Assembly: GCA_024637045.1 (NCBI GenBank)
Contig: JAGXFX010000023.1
Coordinates: 1-64,000 of the forward strand
Source: Soehngenia sp.
GTDB lineage: Bacteria > Bacillota > Clostridia > Tissierellales > Tissierellaceae
Length of the DNA: 64,000 nt
Direction: 5' to 3'
Shown here: piece after piece, positions 52,464 to 61,219 of the stretch
Position numbering within the stretch: the first letter of the stretch is position 1
Layout: every line of letters begins with the position of its first letter
Notes under the pieces: model-generated
Databases searched by the model: none
What the model saw: only the letters and a program-made list of their open reading frames with translations
Told to the model about the DNA's origin: nothing
Position numbers and translations under genes: made by a program

Positions 52464-54725
52464 TTAGTAATTGTTTTTATTGATAACTTCCAGCAGAATG
52501 CTTCCTACTTCTTCGATGCTACGTGTCTCCTCTCCTGACTCTAGTGTATTGATAATAATTGTCGGTATTCCCTTTTCCCAGAACATCGCATTATCAGCTT
52601 GACTATCAGTAAAATAGTATTCATTCCCAATATGTCTGGTCTGAATCTCCCGAATTTCAAGGTTGTTCTTAGTAAATTCCTGCTCAATGTGGTGTCCCAA
52701 GCTCCAGGCAAATGGCCTTGTAATAGGTGCTTGAGCTGCACTGAACTGAATGTAGTCGAAATTCCTTTCAACTAGACCGGAGAGATCAATATATCCTTCT
52801 ACCTTATTGGGACTGTAGGGGAAGTCCTGTGTAATATAATGAACTCCGTGTCGTTTCTCATCAATGGTTCCATCCAGGAACATAAAAATAATTGACCTCT
52901 TGTTCCCCTGTTGTTGGCATAATTGCTCCATTAATTCAAGGTTAAACTCCAATACATCATTTCCGCCATCCTCTGTATAATTGTAGTTCATTCCTATTAC
53001 TATGGCTTCATCTCCAATGTTTTCATCCGTACCTTTTTGAATGCCAACAAGGTTATAACCAGTACTTTCCAATGGCATAACTGAACTGGAAATAGAAATC
53101 GTTGAATCCATGTTTGTTTTCAATAGATCTGAAACCTCTCTTGAAACCATTATTACAGACATCATCTCACTTTCATCGATAATAATACTATTAATCCTTT
53201 CACTCTTTCTAGCTATTAGTAAGACTCCTTTGACTCTCTCATTTTTATTGATTTCCTTAATAAAATAATCTATTGATTGGTCATTGTAGTAATCTTTATC
53301 GATAAGAATAAATTTATCCTTAAATTTACTGTAATCATCTATGCTGAACATATCAATCTCTGTAGCATCATGAATCATTCCTGTATTATTAATATCCCCT
53401 GATGTTACAAATGCAAAATCCTGGTTTGGTATTAAGTCCATCGGTCCGTCCTCTAAACTGATACTAAAGTCTTGATCCTTGAGCATATATGATGGACCTA
53501 TATCATAACTCAAAGCATAACCTTCCTCTTCCAAAGGCTCAATACCCAATTGTACCATTTTATCGGTTATCTGCTGGATTGTTTCATCAGCCTCCTCTGT
53601 CCCAATTATGACTCTGTTTGGCAAATCAATTGAATCTGCAGCCAAACTGATAGTGTACTCCTCTTTATTGACAATGCTAAATATCAGAAATAAACCAATT
53701 AAGGTAACTGTTCCCACCGAGTACTTGATTTTTTCCTTTTTCCCAATCATCCTCCACAGATAAGAAAAATCCAGTGAAATCAGTTTACGGAAAACCAAAG
53801 GCATTCTAGAATCTGGTTTTTGTATTATATTTCTTAGGCCCTCACCAAACAGGTTAAAACCAAGCACACTGATGAAAAATGCCAGTGCGGGAAAAATTAC
53901 AGCCCAAGGCGCGGTACTGATTAAAGTTCTTGAAGTACTGAGCATACTGGCCCACTCAGGTTCAAAACTGATATCTGTATTAATATAAAATCCAGAACCC
54001 TTATCATCAACGATTCCTAAATTTCCGACAAATACCGCAAAAATTCCCAGCTGCATTATCATTGAAAGGTTCCTGGCAATCTCCATGAAAAATAGTATAA
54101 TCAATTCAGGTGCAAGATGAGGAACAACATTTTCCAGTGCAATTTTAGTTCTTCGTTTTCCTATGGCCACCTCGCCCTTAATAAATGGCTGTGCAATAAT
54201 AGCCTCGACTCTCTCCATTATCAAGCTTCCCAATTTAGGCCAGCTAACTGCTGTAAGTATAAGAACGAAGGCGATGATGGAGCTTTGCTTGTCCAGATCT
54301 GCAATAAAATCCAGCTTCAATAAAATGATAGATATCAAGAGAGCAGGTATGGCTGAAAAGATAATGTTAAACTGCTGAATAACCGATTTTGCTAGTCTGT
54401 TCCCAAATCCACCTAGCAAAGCTAATGGAATTGCTATTAGGAATTGTCCGATTGCTATTAATAGACCTAAGGTAATTGTCAGTCTCGTACCATAAATAAT
54501 ATAACTGAGAATATCTCTTCCAAGATCATCACTTCCCAATACAAAGTCACTTCCAGGATTGAATGGTGATCGTTCCACAAATAGCTTGGAATCCTCATGT
54601 ATAAACCGTACAATCTGAATTGTGTAAGGGCTGTTATCGGTAAACATATCTGGAAATATCATTATAAAGAGTATTAATAGAAGAATTATGCCTCCAAGTA
54701 TTAATGGTATATTTGTCTTTTTCAT
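52464..54725 (-). CDS. DppC-type permease fused to C-terminal pseudo-M28 domain
   Basis: A 753-residue fusion. Residues 1-325 are a DppC/OppC permease: TM1 LILGGIILLLILFIMIFP, GSDDLGRDILSYIIYGTR at 64-81, and the ATPase-coupling loop GEVAIGKRRTKIALENVVPHLAP near 184-206. A helix (VGTVTLIGLFLIFSIV, ~337-352) then leads to an extracellular ~400 residues. From about residue 590 these show a degenerate M28 peptidase layout: IVIGMNYNYTEDGGNDVLEFN, SIIFMFLDGTIDEK, EGYIDLSGL and GIPTIIIN. The metal-binding His, Asp and Glu pair of true M28 enzymes are missing. It overlaps the M28-DppB gene by four bases. Normal DppC proteins are ~300 residues. Confidence 0.88.
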   Translation of the reverse strand: MKKTNIPLILGGIILLLILFIMIFPDMFTDNSPYTIQIVRFIHEDSKLFVERSPFNPGSDFVLGSDDLGRDILSYIIYGTRLTITLGLLIAIGQFLIAIPLALLGGFGNRLAKSVIQQFNIIFSAIPALLISIILLKLDFIADLDKQSSIIAFVLILTAVSWPKLGSLIMERVEAIIAQPFIKGEVAIGKRRTKIALENVVPHLAPELIILFFMEIARNLSMIMQLGIFAVFVGNLGIVDDKGSGFYINTDISFEPEWASMLSTSRTLISTAPWAVIFPALAFFISVLGFNLFGEGLRNIIQKPDSRMPLVFRKLISLDFSYLWRMIGKKEKIKYSVGTVTLIGLFLIFSIVNKEEYTISLAADSIDLPNRVIIGTEEADETIQQITDKMVQLGIEPLEEEGYALSYDIGPSYMLKDQDFSISLEDGPMDLIPNQDFAFVTSGDINNTGMIHDATEIDMFSIDDYSKFKDKFILIDKDYYNDQSIDYFIKEINKNERVKGVLLIARKSERINSIIIDESEMMSVIMVSREVSDLLKTNMDSTISISSSVMPLESTGYNLVGIQKGTDENIGDEAIVIGMNYNYTEDGGNDVLEFNLELMEQLCQQQGNKRSIIFMFLDGTIDEKRHGVHYITQDFPYSPNKVEGYIDLSGLVERNFDYIQFSAAQAPITRPFAWSLGHHIEQEFTKNNLEIREIQTRHIGNEYYFTDSQADNAMFWEKGIPTIIINTLESGEETRSIEEVGSILLEVINKNNY

Positions 54726-57160
54726 TGTTTTGCCCCCTTGTTTTTTAAGGGATTTATAAGCCTCGCTAAAAATTGAACTCCCCAGGTGAAGACAATGTAC
54801 ATAAATCCAAGTGTCATGGCAAGGGGAACAAACCTGTAAACATCTTGCCTGTTATAGAAATATAGCAGGTAGTACAGGATGCCACGATAATTAAACAACC
54901 ATTCTACAATAATCATATTTGTTAAAAGCATTGTCATTATGGCTGGCAAAGTATCTACTATCTTAAATACTATAGCCGGAATAAGCTCATAAAATATGGT
55001 TTTCTTCCTTGAAAAACCCTTTGCAATTGCGTTTCTTATATAGTCCTTCCCCAGTTCCTCCTGAACTGTGATAAAGGTTATTCTGGAAATATAGATTGTA
55101 GGTATAATTGACAATGTCAACAATGGTAAAACAAAGCCCTTTAAGTATGTTAAATCCCTCACTGCAGGAAAGTTCACTGCTACAAATGTGTACCCCAAAA
55201 GTGTTAGTAATACGATTAATACATCTGGAATGGAGAAGAAGACCAGAGTCCCAAGTGAACCAAGCTTTGCTTTTCTTGATCTGTATCCTTCATACATCCC
55301 CCTTAGAATCCCAACAATGGTTGAGAATGCCAAGGATGAAGAAATCAGCATTATGCTGAGCTTGCTTGAATCATATATGGTCTCTAAGAGGTTGCCTGTG
55401 ATATACATGTTATAGTCACTTGGACTTAGCAGTGTTCTTAAATATAGTACACTTCTTTTTATTGTAAGATAACCTGAAATATTAGTTGAGATATCATTAT
55501 TGATTATTTTAATATTTGATCCTGGGTCAATACTAGCAAGGATGGTCAACATAAAAACTGCAAAAAACCCAGATATTAAGGCTGAAAAGACTTTTCTTAA
55601 TAGGATGTTTGGTGTAGAGAAATATATGTTTTCTACTGAGTGTCCCATGATTTTCTTGTTGGGATACGCATGGTAGGTCTTCACAATCAAATAGCTTATT
55701 AATGTCCCAAAAATTGTAATCCCTATTAATGCTCTTTCGACTACACTTAAATAATCAAATCCTCTATCCTTGTAAACATCTCTTTTTATGTAGTTTAGAA
55801 ATACCTTTGCTGAATTTTCAAGATGCTCTCTGTCAATATTTTCAATGGTATCTTCATAAGTATTTGCAATATTATTACTATCACTTAGCACTACCGCAGG
55901 TACATTCATATCAATGAATTGATTTATTGCGCTATAACCAGGCAACCCTTCAACAACCTTCATTTCCGAATCCAATCCATAATTAACAATCCTATCCCTT
56001 AAAATTGTACCCTTCATCAATCCAGAAGATACCTTCAAACCCTCCAATGTTTCCTTGCCTATCCCCTCCAGGTGTATTACCGTAGTTCTCTCCAAAGGAT
56101 ATACTGGATTGTTGATGTAATGGCTTGATCCCGAAAGTTGTTGATATTGACCATTCCATCCGGCAAAAACAATTGTGTCATAGGGTAAGCTGTTTTGGCG
56201 TGCTATAACATTGGCTACCTCAAGCATTGTAGCAATTCCAGAAGTGTGGTTTAGAACACCAGGAAAGTATTTGCCATCTGTTCCGGTTCCAACACCATCA
56301 ATATTTGTTGTAACCAACAATATGTTCCCATCAGAAGATTCACCCTCGATCTTTCCCAAAATATTAGCAGTCTCAACAATTGGAAACACGATATCCACCT
56401 TGATATTTACACCGCTTAAAATTTCGAAAGATTCTCCTTCTTCCCCGATATTCTTATCCTCCATGAGTTTTAGAATCTCTCGATGTGCTTGAATGGATAT
56501 GTATCCAACTAATATGGACTCTCCTGTTTTCCCGGAAATACTTATAGACTTTTCAAACTCATAGTTTTGATTCGGATTATAAAAACTGGCATCAGCACTA
56601 CAGATAATACCTTTCCCACCTGATTGTAAAACGTAGTTCACGTGCTTGGGAGCGAGTCTGTTTGCTTCGATTATTACGACTCTGTCTTTAATATACTCAG
56701 GTTCAATCCTTAACAGGTCATTGCCTACAAAAATTAAATCCCCAGAAAAATCAACGCTTCCTCCATTCATGGAAGTCAGCATATTATAATCCTTATACAT
56801 AATAAGTTCTTTTATAAGGTTGCCGTCTTCAGAGCTTATTGTGAATGTAGGATCAGTATCAATATCTGGAATAATTGTTGTAAAGGGTTGAAAATATGTA
56901 TCGTTTACACCAGCTGGTTCAACACCAATTTCCTTGAAATAGTTTTCTATGTATAGGAGCGCTTTCTTGTCACCCTCAGAACCTGATAATCTTCCCTGGT
57001 ACTCCTCTGATGACAGCTCACTGATATGTCCATATATATTATCAGTATTTAAAAGGGACTCATCAAAATCATTTCCTGGCCAGAGTAAAAAGACAGCTAA
57101 TAAACCTGCCGCCGCTAATAATAAATATTTAAAAAGTCTTTTTATCTTATCATGTGCCAT
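54722..57160 (-). CDS. Pseudo-M28 domain fused to DppB-type permease
   Basis: An 812-residue fusion. A helix at 9-29 anchors an extracellular M28-like domain (EEYQGRLSGSEGDKKALLYIENYFKEIGVEP at ~52-82, a PA-like insert at ~110-250, then the core). Key sites are altered: TTNID286-288 for HxD, GVLN304HTSG for the bridging Asp, WNGQ338Y339 for the Glu pair, Glu365 for the third ligand (where Asp is usual) and TYE436DTIENID for the final His. So proteolysis is unlikely. After a second helix (~476-493) a DppB permease follows, with coupling loop ELGKDYIRNAIAKGFSRKKTIFYELIPA at 702-729. ATG at 57160 has AAGGGTGG upstream. First gene of the operon; no solute-binding protein is encoded. Confidence 0.88.
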   Translation of the reverse strand: MAHDKIKRLFKYLLLAAAGLLAVFLLWPGNDFDESLLNTDNIYGHISELSSEEYQGRLSGSEGDKKALLYIENYFKEIGVEPAGVNDTYFQPFTTIIPDIDTDPTFTISSEDGNLIKELIMYKDYNMLTSMNGGSVDFSGDLIFVGNDLLRIEPEYIKDRVVIIEANRLAPKHVNYVLQSGGKGIICSADASFYNPNQNYEFEKSISISGKTGESILVGYISIQAHREILKLMEDKNIGEEGESFEILSGVNIKVDIVFPIVETANILGKIEGESSDGNILLVTTNIDGVGTGTDGKYFPGVLNHTSGIATMLEVANVIARQNSLPYDTIVFAGWNGQYQQLSGSSHYINNPVYPLERTTVIHLEGIGKETLEGLKVSSGLMKGTILRDRIVNYGLDSEMKVVEGLPGYSAINQFIDMNVPAVVLSDSNNIANTYEDTIENIDREHLENSAKVFLNYIKRDVYKDRGFDYLSVVERALIGITIFGTLISYLIVKTYHAYPNKKIMGHSVENIYFSTPNILLRKVFSALISGFFAVFMLTILASIDPGSNIKIINNDISTNISGYLTIKRSVLYLRTLLSPSDYNMYITGNLLETIYDSSKLSIMLISSSLAFSTIVGILRGMYEGYRSRKAKLGSLGTLVFFSIPDVLIVLLTLLGYTFVAVNFPAVRDLTYLKGFVLPLLTLSIIPTIYISRITFITVQEELGKDYIRNAIAKGFSRKKTIFYELIPAIVFKIVDTLPAIMTMLLTNMIIVEWLFNYRGILYYLLYFYNRQDVYRFVPLAMTLGFMYIVFTWGVQFLARLINPLKNKGAKQ

Positions 57161-57180
57161 TATATCCACCCTTTGCCTAT

Positions 57181-57195
57181 TATTCGAAAGTACTA
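57181..57195 (+). repeat. 15-bp direct repeat, copy 1
   Basis: TATTCGAAAGTACTA occurs here, just upstream of the ABC operon start, and again exactly at 59633-59647 over the 3' end of the ASCH-like gene. The bases after it are also similar (TTTGA...TATC-TTGATA). The copies span about 2.45 kb holding three minus-strand genes. Confidence 0.7.
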
Positions 57196-57299
57196 GTTTG
57201 AAGGTATCCTTGATACTATTGAACTATCACAATGTTGAATATATGAATGATAATCAAAGATTTAGATGAAATGCATCAAGTTAAGTTTGTTTAATATCC

Positions 57300-58459
57300 T
57301 TATCTGTATTTGCTGAAATTAAGTCGACCCACTATTCCCGCCAAGAAATTTACTTTCTTTAGCTCCACTGCATTATAGACACATAATTCATGGCAGCACA
57401 TGCATTCAATACAAACCGTATAATCAATTTGCTTAGTTTCAGGATTGATTGCCTTTACAGGGCAACTTTCTACACATACATTGCAATTTCTACACTTTTT
57501 TTGATTAACTTTTGGTACTGTTTTAAAGAAATCAATGACCTTAATAAGTATTTTGTAATTTGATTTTTTACTGCTCTTATAACGCTTCGGTAATTTATAA
57601 TCCGTGAATTTCGGAATACTTTTATAATCACCACCAATAGTTATATTCTCCAGTCTACTTTCTCCTACCCCCCTAGCTATGGCTGCACCTAGAATAGGCA
57701 CATCTCCTATTTCCATACCCATCATCTTAATGGCTACAGCATCTAATGCTAAGGGATCTGTACTCAAAAGAATTTTATTTCCTTGATAGTATCACCTGCT
57801 GTTGGGCCTTCACCCTGCATAGCAAGAATACCATCCATAATATGAAGTTGAAATTCGGCTGACTGATGAATATCGGCTAGAATTTCCCCAAATTTTTCAG
57901 GATTGGGAGCCATTTTATGATATTTTGCCTTTGCTAAGCCGGGAATGCATCCAAATACATTTTTTACAGCTCCTGTATAAATCCCCGCTGAGTGTGTCTT
58001 TAATTTTGGTAGGTTTATAACTACATCAGCATCGAAAATGGGTCTTGCAAGAAACATCTTTTCACCATTTTCGCTATTCGGTGTAACTTCAACAACACCT
58101 TCCCTATCAAAGTTTTTAACAAAAGCCCCTTCTTCTTGAGCTACTTTTTCGTAGCCTGCTACCTTGAAGCTTTCTGCAGTAGGTGCTATCCCTGCAATAG
58201 CACCGCCTGAACTATCTCCTATCCACACTTCACATCCTCGCTGTTTCAAAATTCTTACCATTGCACGGGTAAATTCAGAATGAGTTACAGCAGCTGATTC
58301 AGATGTTTTTGGACCAATTAGATTTACCTTAAGTAAAACCTTATCCTTTGGATGGACGAACAAATCCCAGCCTCCTAGGCTTTCTATTCCTTCGTTGATT
58401 TTTATCATCAAACCGTTCAATTCATATTCTTTACACTCTTGAATAGCTACGTTGACCAC
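57300..58459 (-). pseudogene. DUF362 ferredoxin-type protein, frameshifted
   Basis: Two adjoining frames together give one complete DUF362 protein. The first (GTG at 58459 to 57764) has VLLKVNLIGPKTSESAAVTHSEF, VWIGDSSGG, LPKLKTHSAGIYTGAVKNVFG, LHIMDGILAMQGEGPTAGDT; the second (57767-57300) continues STDPLALDAVAIKMMG and ends with two [4Fe-4S] motifs, CRNCNVCVESCPVKAI and CIECMCCHELCVYNAV. The frame breaks near 57780, consistent with loss of one base in AAGG(G)AAAT. A single change would restore a ~385-residue protein. It could be a real mutation or a sequencing error; TGA there is not selenocysteine because the downstream frame differs. Confidence 0.8.
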
Positions 58460-58474
58460 TTTGATTCAGCTCCT

Positions 58475-59104
58475 TTACTTAAAACTCACAACCCTTGCCA
58501 CAACCCTGGCAAGAGATGCCTCTGCTCTAATTTTCAAAGGCAATGCAATAACCTCAAATTTCTCTATATTTACAAGAAGTCCAAGATTTCTTAGGTTTTC
58601 AATTATAAGAATATCATTTCCCAAAAGCTTCTTATGAATGCTAAAAGGATACTGATCCGGTGATGGCAAATCCATTCCAAGCATTTTTATCTTTTTATCA
58701 ATAAATAAATCAGCCAACTCTTCCTCAACCACTGGATGATTCTTGAAATACTCGGCACTACCAAATTTATTCTCAAAACCAGTGTAAAGAAGGATTATGC
58801 TGCTTTCTTCTACTATGTCCCAATACTCATCCTTGATCCCAATAGCATCTTGATTCCTTACATCCAGCAAACAACCTTTTCCGAAAAATTTATCAGCAGG
58901 ATAATCACTTATTACAACATTGCTTTTCATAATGTGGCTGGCAACATCAATGTGAGTCCCAACATGCATTCCTGTTTCCAATCTAGTATCATTATACTTA
59001 TCCTTATCAAGGAATCTGTTTTGGTATAGCTTCAAATCATCATCACCAGGATATGCGCTTATTCCCGCTTCAATGGTATAGCTTAAATCAACGAATTCAG
59101 TCAT
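58475..59104 (-). CDS. Cyclase-family (kynurenine formamidase-like) metal hydrolase
   Basis: A 209-residue protein of the cyclase/KynB family. The metal motif reads HVGTHIDVASHIM against the usual HxGTHxDxPxH, with Ala for Pro. FVDLSYTIEAGISAYPGDD and LGMDLPSPDQYPFSIHKKLLGNDILIIENL are also typical. Such enzymes hydrolyse cyclic amides, formamides or isatin; substrate unknown. It is 15 bases upstream of the DUF362 gene and likely co-transcribed. Promoter region carries the 59191 repeat. Confidence 0.88.
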   Translation of the reverse strand: MTEFVDLSYTIEAGISAYPGDDDLKLYQNRFLDKDKYNDTRLETGMHVGTHIDVASHIMKSNVVISDYPADKFFGKGCLLDVRNQDAIGIKDEYWDIVEESSIILLYTGFENKFGSAEYFKNHPVVEEELADLFIDKKIKMLGMDLPSPDQYPFSIHKKLLGNDILIIENLRNLGLLVNIEKFEVIALPLKIRAEASLARVVARVVSFK

Positions 59105-59190
59105 ATGCTTTATTCTCCTTTAGGTAGTGTCCTCACTACAGTCACCAAGGTTAAATCCTATTCACTTTATTAAATTATTTCCATATAGTG

Positions 59191-59272
59191 CAATTATACC
59201 GTACTTTAAGTGTTCAATAAACTGAATTCTGAATATTTAAAGAATTGTAATCGTTTTGTTATAAATTAATTA
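59191..59272 (-). repeat. Promoter-region repeat, copy 1
   Basis: About 80 bases similar at roughly four in five positions (by eye) to 60170-60249. Both copies contain a TATAAT on the minus strand (here 59199-59194) and lie about 90-110 bases upstream of minus-strand start codons (cyclase here, ASCH-like gene for the other). Confidence 0.6.
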
Positions 59273-59274
59273 TA

Positions 59275-59310
59275 CGTAAAGAGCCAAGGCGACTACTCCT
59301 CGGCTCCCAT
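59275..59310 (-). terminator. Terminator after small Cys protein gene
   Basis: On the minus strand GAGCCGAGG and CCTTGGCTC pair around AGTAGTCG (one G-U pair), then TTTACG. Confidence 0.65.
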
Positions 59311-59316
59311 TTCTTA

Positions 59317-59464
59317 TTAGTTCTTGCAACCATTTTTCCCGCATGTTATCTTTCCGGATGTTGAACTCCAATGATTAGGATTTTTTAGTATCAACACCAC
59401 ATCCTGTCTTACCACCTTTTGTTCCTTTATGAACTTCTCCAGTCGGTGTGTGTTTAACAGGCAT
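59317..59464 (-). pseudogene. Small Cys-containing protein with homopolymer frameshift
   Basis: From ATG at 59464 (GAGGGGGTG upstream) the frame reads MPVKHTPTGEVHKGTKGG and KTGCGVDTKKS, then stops. If the run of six A at 59386-59381 had five, it would continue NPNHWSSTSGKI then TCGKNGCKN to a stop at 59317, giving a ~49-residue protein with Cys motifs. That tail is compositionally sensible, so the reading frame is probably broken by one extra A, either by mutation or base-calling. Too short for most gene callers. Function unknown. Confidence 0.6.
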
Positions 59465-59632
59465 TATTTCACCCCCTCTCCTAATATAAGAGTTGATTAA
59501 TCAGAGTAGACATTAAGGAACATGAATTAATGGCAAAAGATACCTAATATTACTTCCCTCATAGTCAGTTACTTAGGTAGTCTATCTTTGCGCTGAAAAC
59601 CCTCCGTAAAATTGTATCCGTCCTTTGCAGGC

Positions 59633-59647
59633 TATTCGAAAGTACTA
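59633..59647 (+). repeat. 15-bp direct repeat, copy 2
   Basis: Exact second copy of TATTCGAAAGTACTA (see 57181-57195). It covers the last three bases of the ASCH-like gene, including its stop codon. Confidence 0.7.
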
Positions 59648-60064
59648 CCTTTTGATATCATTGATATCCTCTACAATAATCCAATCGTCCATATTGCTTG
59701 CACGTTCGTATGAAAAAGGCTCAATACTAAAGACATCTTTCAATTCTACAAAGCATAAATACCTTTTGCCATTCCATCTCTTCTCTTGTGCAGCAGTCAA
59801 TTGAAACTTATCTCCATTTTCTCTTATGAGCTGCTCAGACTCTTCCTTTGTTAACTTATCTGAATGAAAAGCGCTTGCAACAATGCCTTTTGCCTTGATT
59901 AATCCATCACCATTATTTTCAATCAAATAAACAGTTTCACCTGCATTTACCCTTCCATGGGGCAGTTTTCTTCCTGCAGCTCCTCTTATAAGCATGGTTT
60001 TTGAACCATTCAACAGGTTTTCCAATTCTTTTGCCTTGGCATCACAATAAGCTAAATGTTCCAT
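59645..60064 (-). CDS. Possible ASCH/PUA-like domain protein
   Basis: A 139-residue soluble protein. SKTMLIRGAAGRKLPHGRVNAGETVYLIENNGDGLIKAKGIVASAF resembles the beta-barrel of ASCH/EVE (PUA-like) RNA- or nucleotide-binding proteins, and KRWNGKRYLCFVELKDVFSIEPF the closing strand. The match is by pattern only. It is a single gene with a promoter region (60170-60249) related to that of the cyclase gene. Function unknown. Confidence 0.55.
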   Translation of the reverse strand: MEHLAYCDAKAKELENLLNGSKTMLIRGAAGRKLPHGRVNAGETVYLIENNGDGLIKAKGIVASAFHSDKLTKEESEQLIRENGDKFQLTAAQEKRWNGKRYLCFVELKDVFSIEPFSYERASNMDDWIIVEDINDIKR

Positions 60065-60169
60065 CCTATCATCCTTTCCAAGTGTTATTGACTTAAAATT
60101 AACCTTATATTCCTATTTCAAAAGCAATTATATATAGGTTCTGCTTCATCCAATTATCACTACACAAAC

Positions 60170-60249
60170 TCATTATATCGCATTTTAAATGTGTATAAAA
60201 CTGTATTCTGAATATTTGTTAAATTGTAATTGTTTTGTCATAAATTAAT
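60170..60249 (-). repeat. Promoter-region repeat, copy 2
   Basis: Imperfect copy of 59191-59272, with minus-strand TATAAT at 60177-60172, upstream of the ASCH-like gene. Confidence 0.6.
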
Positions 60250-60280
60250 GAATTTAAACATTAGAAAACATTGACATAAC

Positions 60281-60319
60281 AAAACCCTATCAAAGGAATA
60301 CCCCCTTGGTAGGGTTTTT
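60281..60319. terminator. Terminator after 44-residue gene
   Basis: AAAACCCTA and TAGGGTTTT arms with further CAA/TTG pairing around a C-rich loop; TTTTG follows on either strand. It belongs to the 60467-60333 minus-strand gene. Confidence 0.75.
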
Positions 60320-60332
60320 GCTGATACTATTT

Positions 60333-60467
60333 TTATAGAAATTGTTGTTTTAGCTTTTCCAACTCATTTTTAAGGTTTTCAATCTCTTTTTTTTGAGCAC
60401 TTGCTTGAGCTATGGCTGATAAAGAAAACACGAATGCTACTGGCGCTAGGTATGCAAGGAATTCCAT
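60333..60467 (-). CDS. 44-residue membrane/coiled-coil microprotein
   Basis: A 44-residue protein opening MEFLAYLAPVAFVFSLSAIA, a hydrophobic helix, followed by a charged leucine-heptad helix (KKEIENLKNELEKLKQQFL), i.e. a membrane anchor with a short coiled coil. AGGAGGTG lies eight bases before the ATG and a terminator follows, so expression is plausible. It is 24 bases downstream of the DUF3169 gene and may be the third gene of that operon. Role unknown. Confidence 0.7.
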   Translation of the reverse strand: MEFLAYLAPVAFVFSLSAIAQASAQKKEIENLKNELEKLKQQFL

Positions 60468-60490
60468 AGTGTTACACCTCCTGTTTAATA

Positions 60491-61219
60491 CTATTTTTTA
60501 TAAACTGAATAATACCCATATGAAGCTACGTTTTCCAACATCCAGATACAACTGATAACTATAGGCAATGCTCCAGTTTCGAGTACCATGTTACTTATAA
60601 TAGTAATCAAGATAAAACCTAATGAGGCAGATCTTGATGACTGGAATGCATGATATCCTGATTTATATATCCTCAGTTTTTCAGCTTCATCACAACTCTC
60701 AATAAAATCCTTAGTGAATTTGAATGTTGTAGGATCACCTTTTAATCGAGTGTCTTTTCTCTGTATAAATCGTATAACATATATTTCAAACAATGCCATT
60801 GCTAATATGTTAGTCAAAAATACCATTAAAACTATTAAAAAATTATCAGATGTTTTGTCCAGTGTAGTCCCGTAAACAAGAAAATTCAAAACCATAAATA
60901 TCGAATTTAAAGTTAATGCCGTATCCAACTTTTTCTTGGCTATGTTATCTTTCTCCTCGTACTCATCATCTGACATTACATCTATCTTTTCATATACTTT
61001 TTTTGCTTTCATGAATAGATATACAGATGGGATAAACAATACAAATACTAAAAGAACAAATATATAAATATTGATATCAACTAGAAAATTCCCTATCTCC
61101 GATAATTTAGCTAAACCTCCAGCTTCCCCAAATTTAAGTAGTCCTACCGAAAATACTGCACCAATTACTCCACCTATAAACAAAAGAAAAATTATTCTAT
61201 AAATACTTTTTTTATTCAT
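60491..61219 (-). CDS. DUF3169 membrane protein
   Basis: A 242-residue protein with four to six helices (IIFLLFIGGVIGAVFSVGLL; IYIFVLLVFVLFIPSVYLFM; FLIVLMVFLTNILAMALFEIYV). The central KKVYEKIDVMSDDEYEEKDNIAKKKLDTAL is characteristic of DUF3169, always found with a small XRE regulator. The start is ATG at 61219 with GAGGAGGAC upstream; it overlaps the XRE gene by eight bases. Function is unknown but such pairs often resemble self-regulated membrane-stress modules. Confidence 0.8.
   Translation of the reverse strand: MNKKSIYRIIFLLFIGGVIGAVFSVGLLKFGEAGGLAKLSEIGNFLVDINIYIFVLLVFVLFIPSVYLFMKAKKVYEKIDVMSDDEYEEKDNIAKKKLDTALTLNSIFMVLNFLVYGTTLDKTSDNFLIVLMVFLTNILAMALFEIYVIRFIQRKDTRLKGDPTTFKFTKDFIESCDEAEKLRIYKSGYHAFQSSRSASLGFILITIISNMVLETGALPIVISCIWMLENVASYGYYSVYKK

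Noticed and set aside
57764-57780. TGA at the end of the first DUF362 frame as a selenocysteine codon
   Set aside because: The frame after the TGA soon stops and the conserved continuation is in a different frame, so this is a frameshift.
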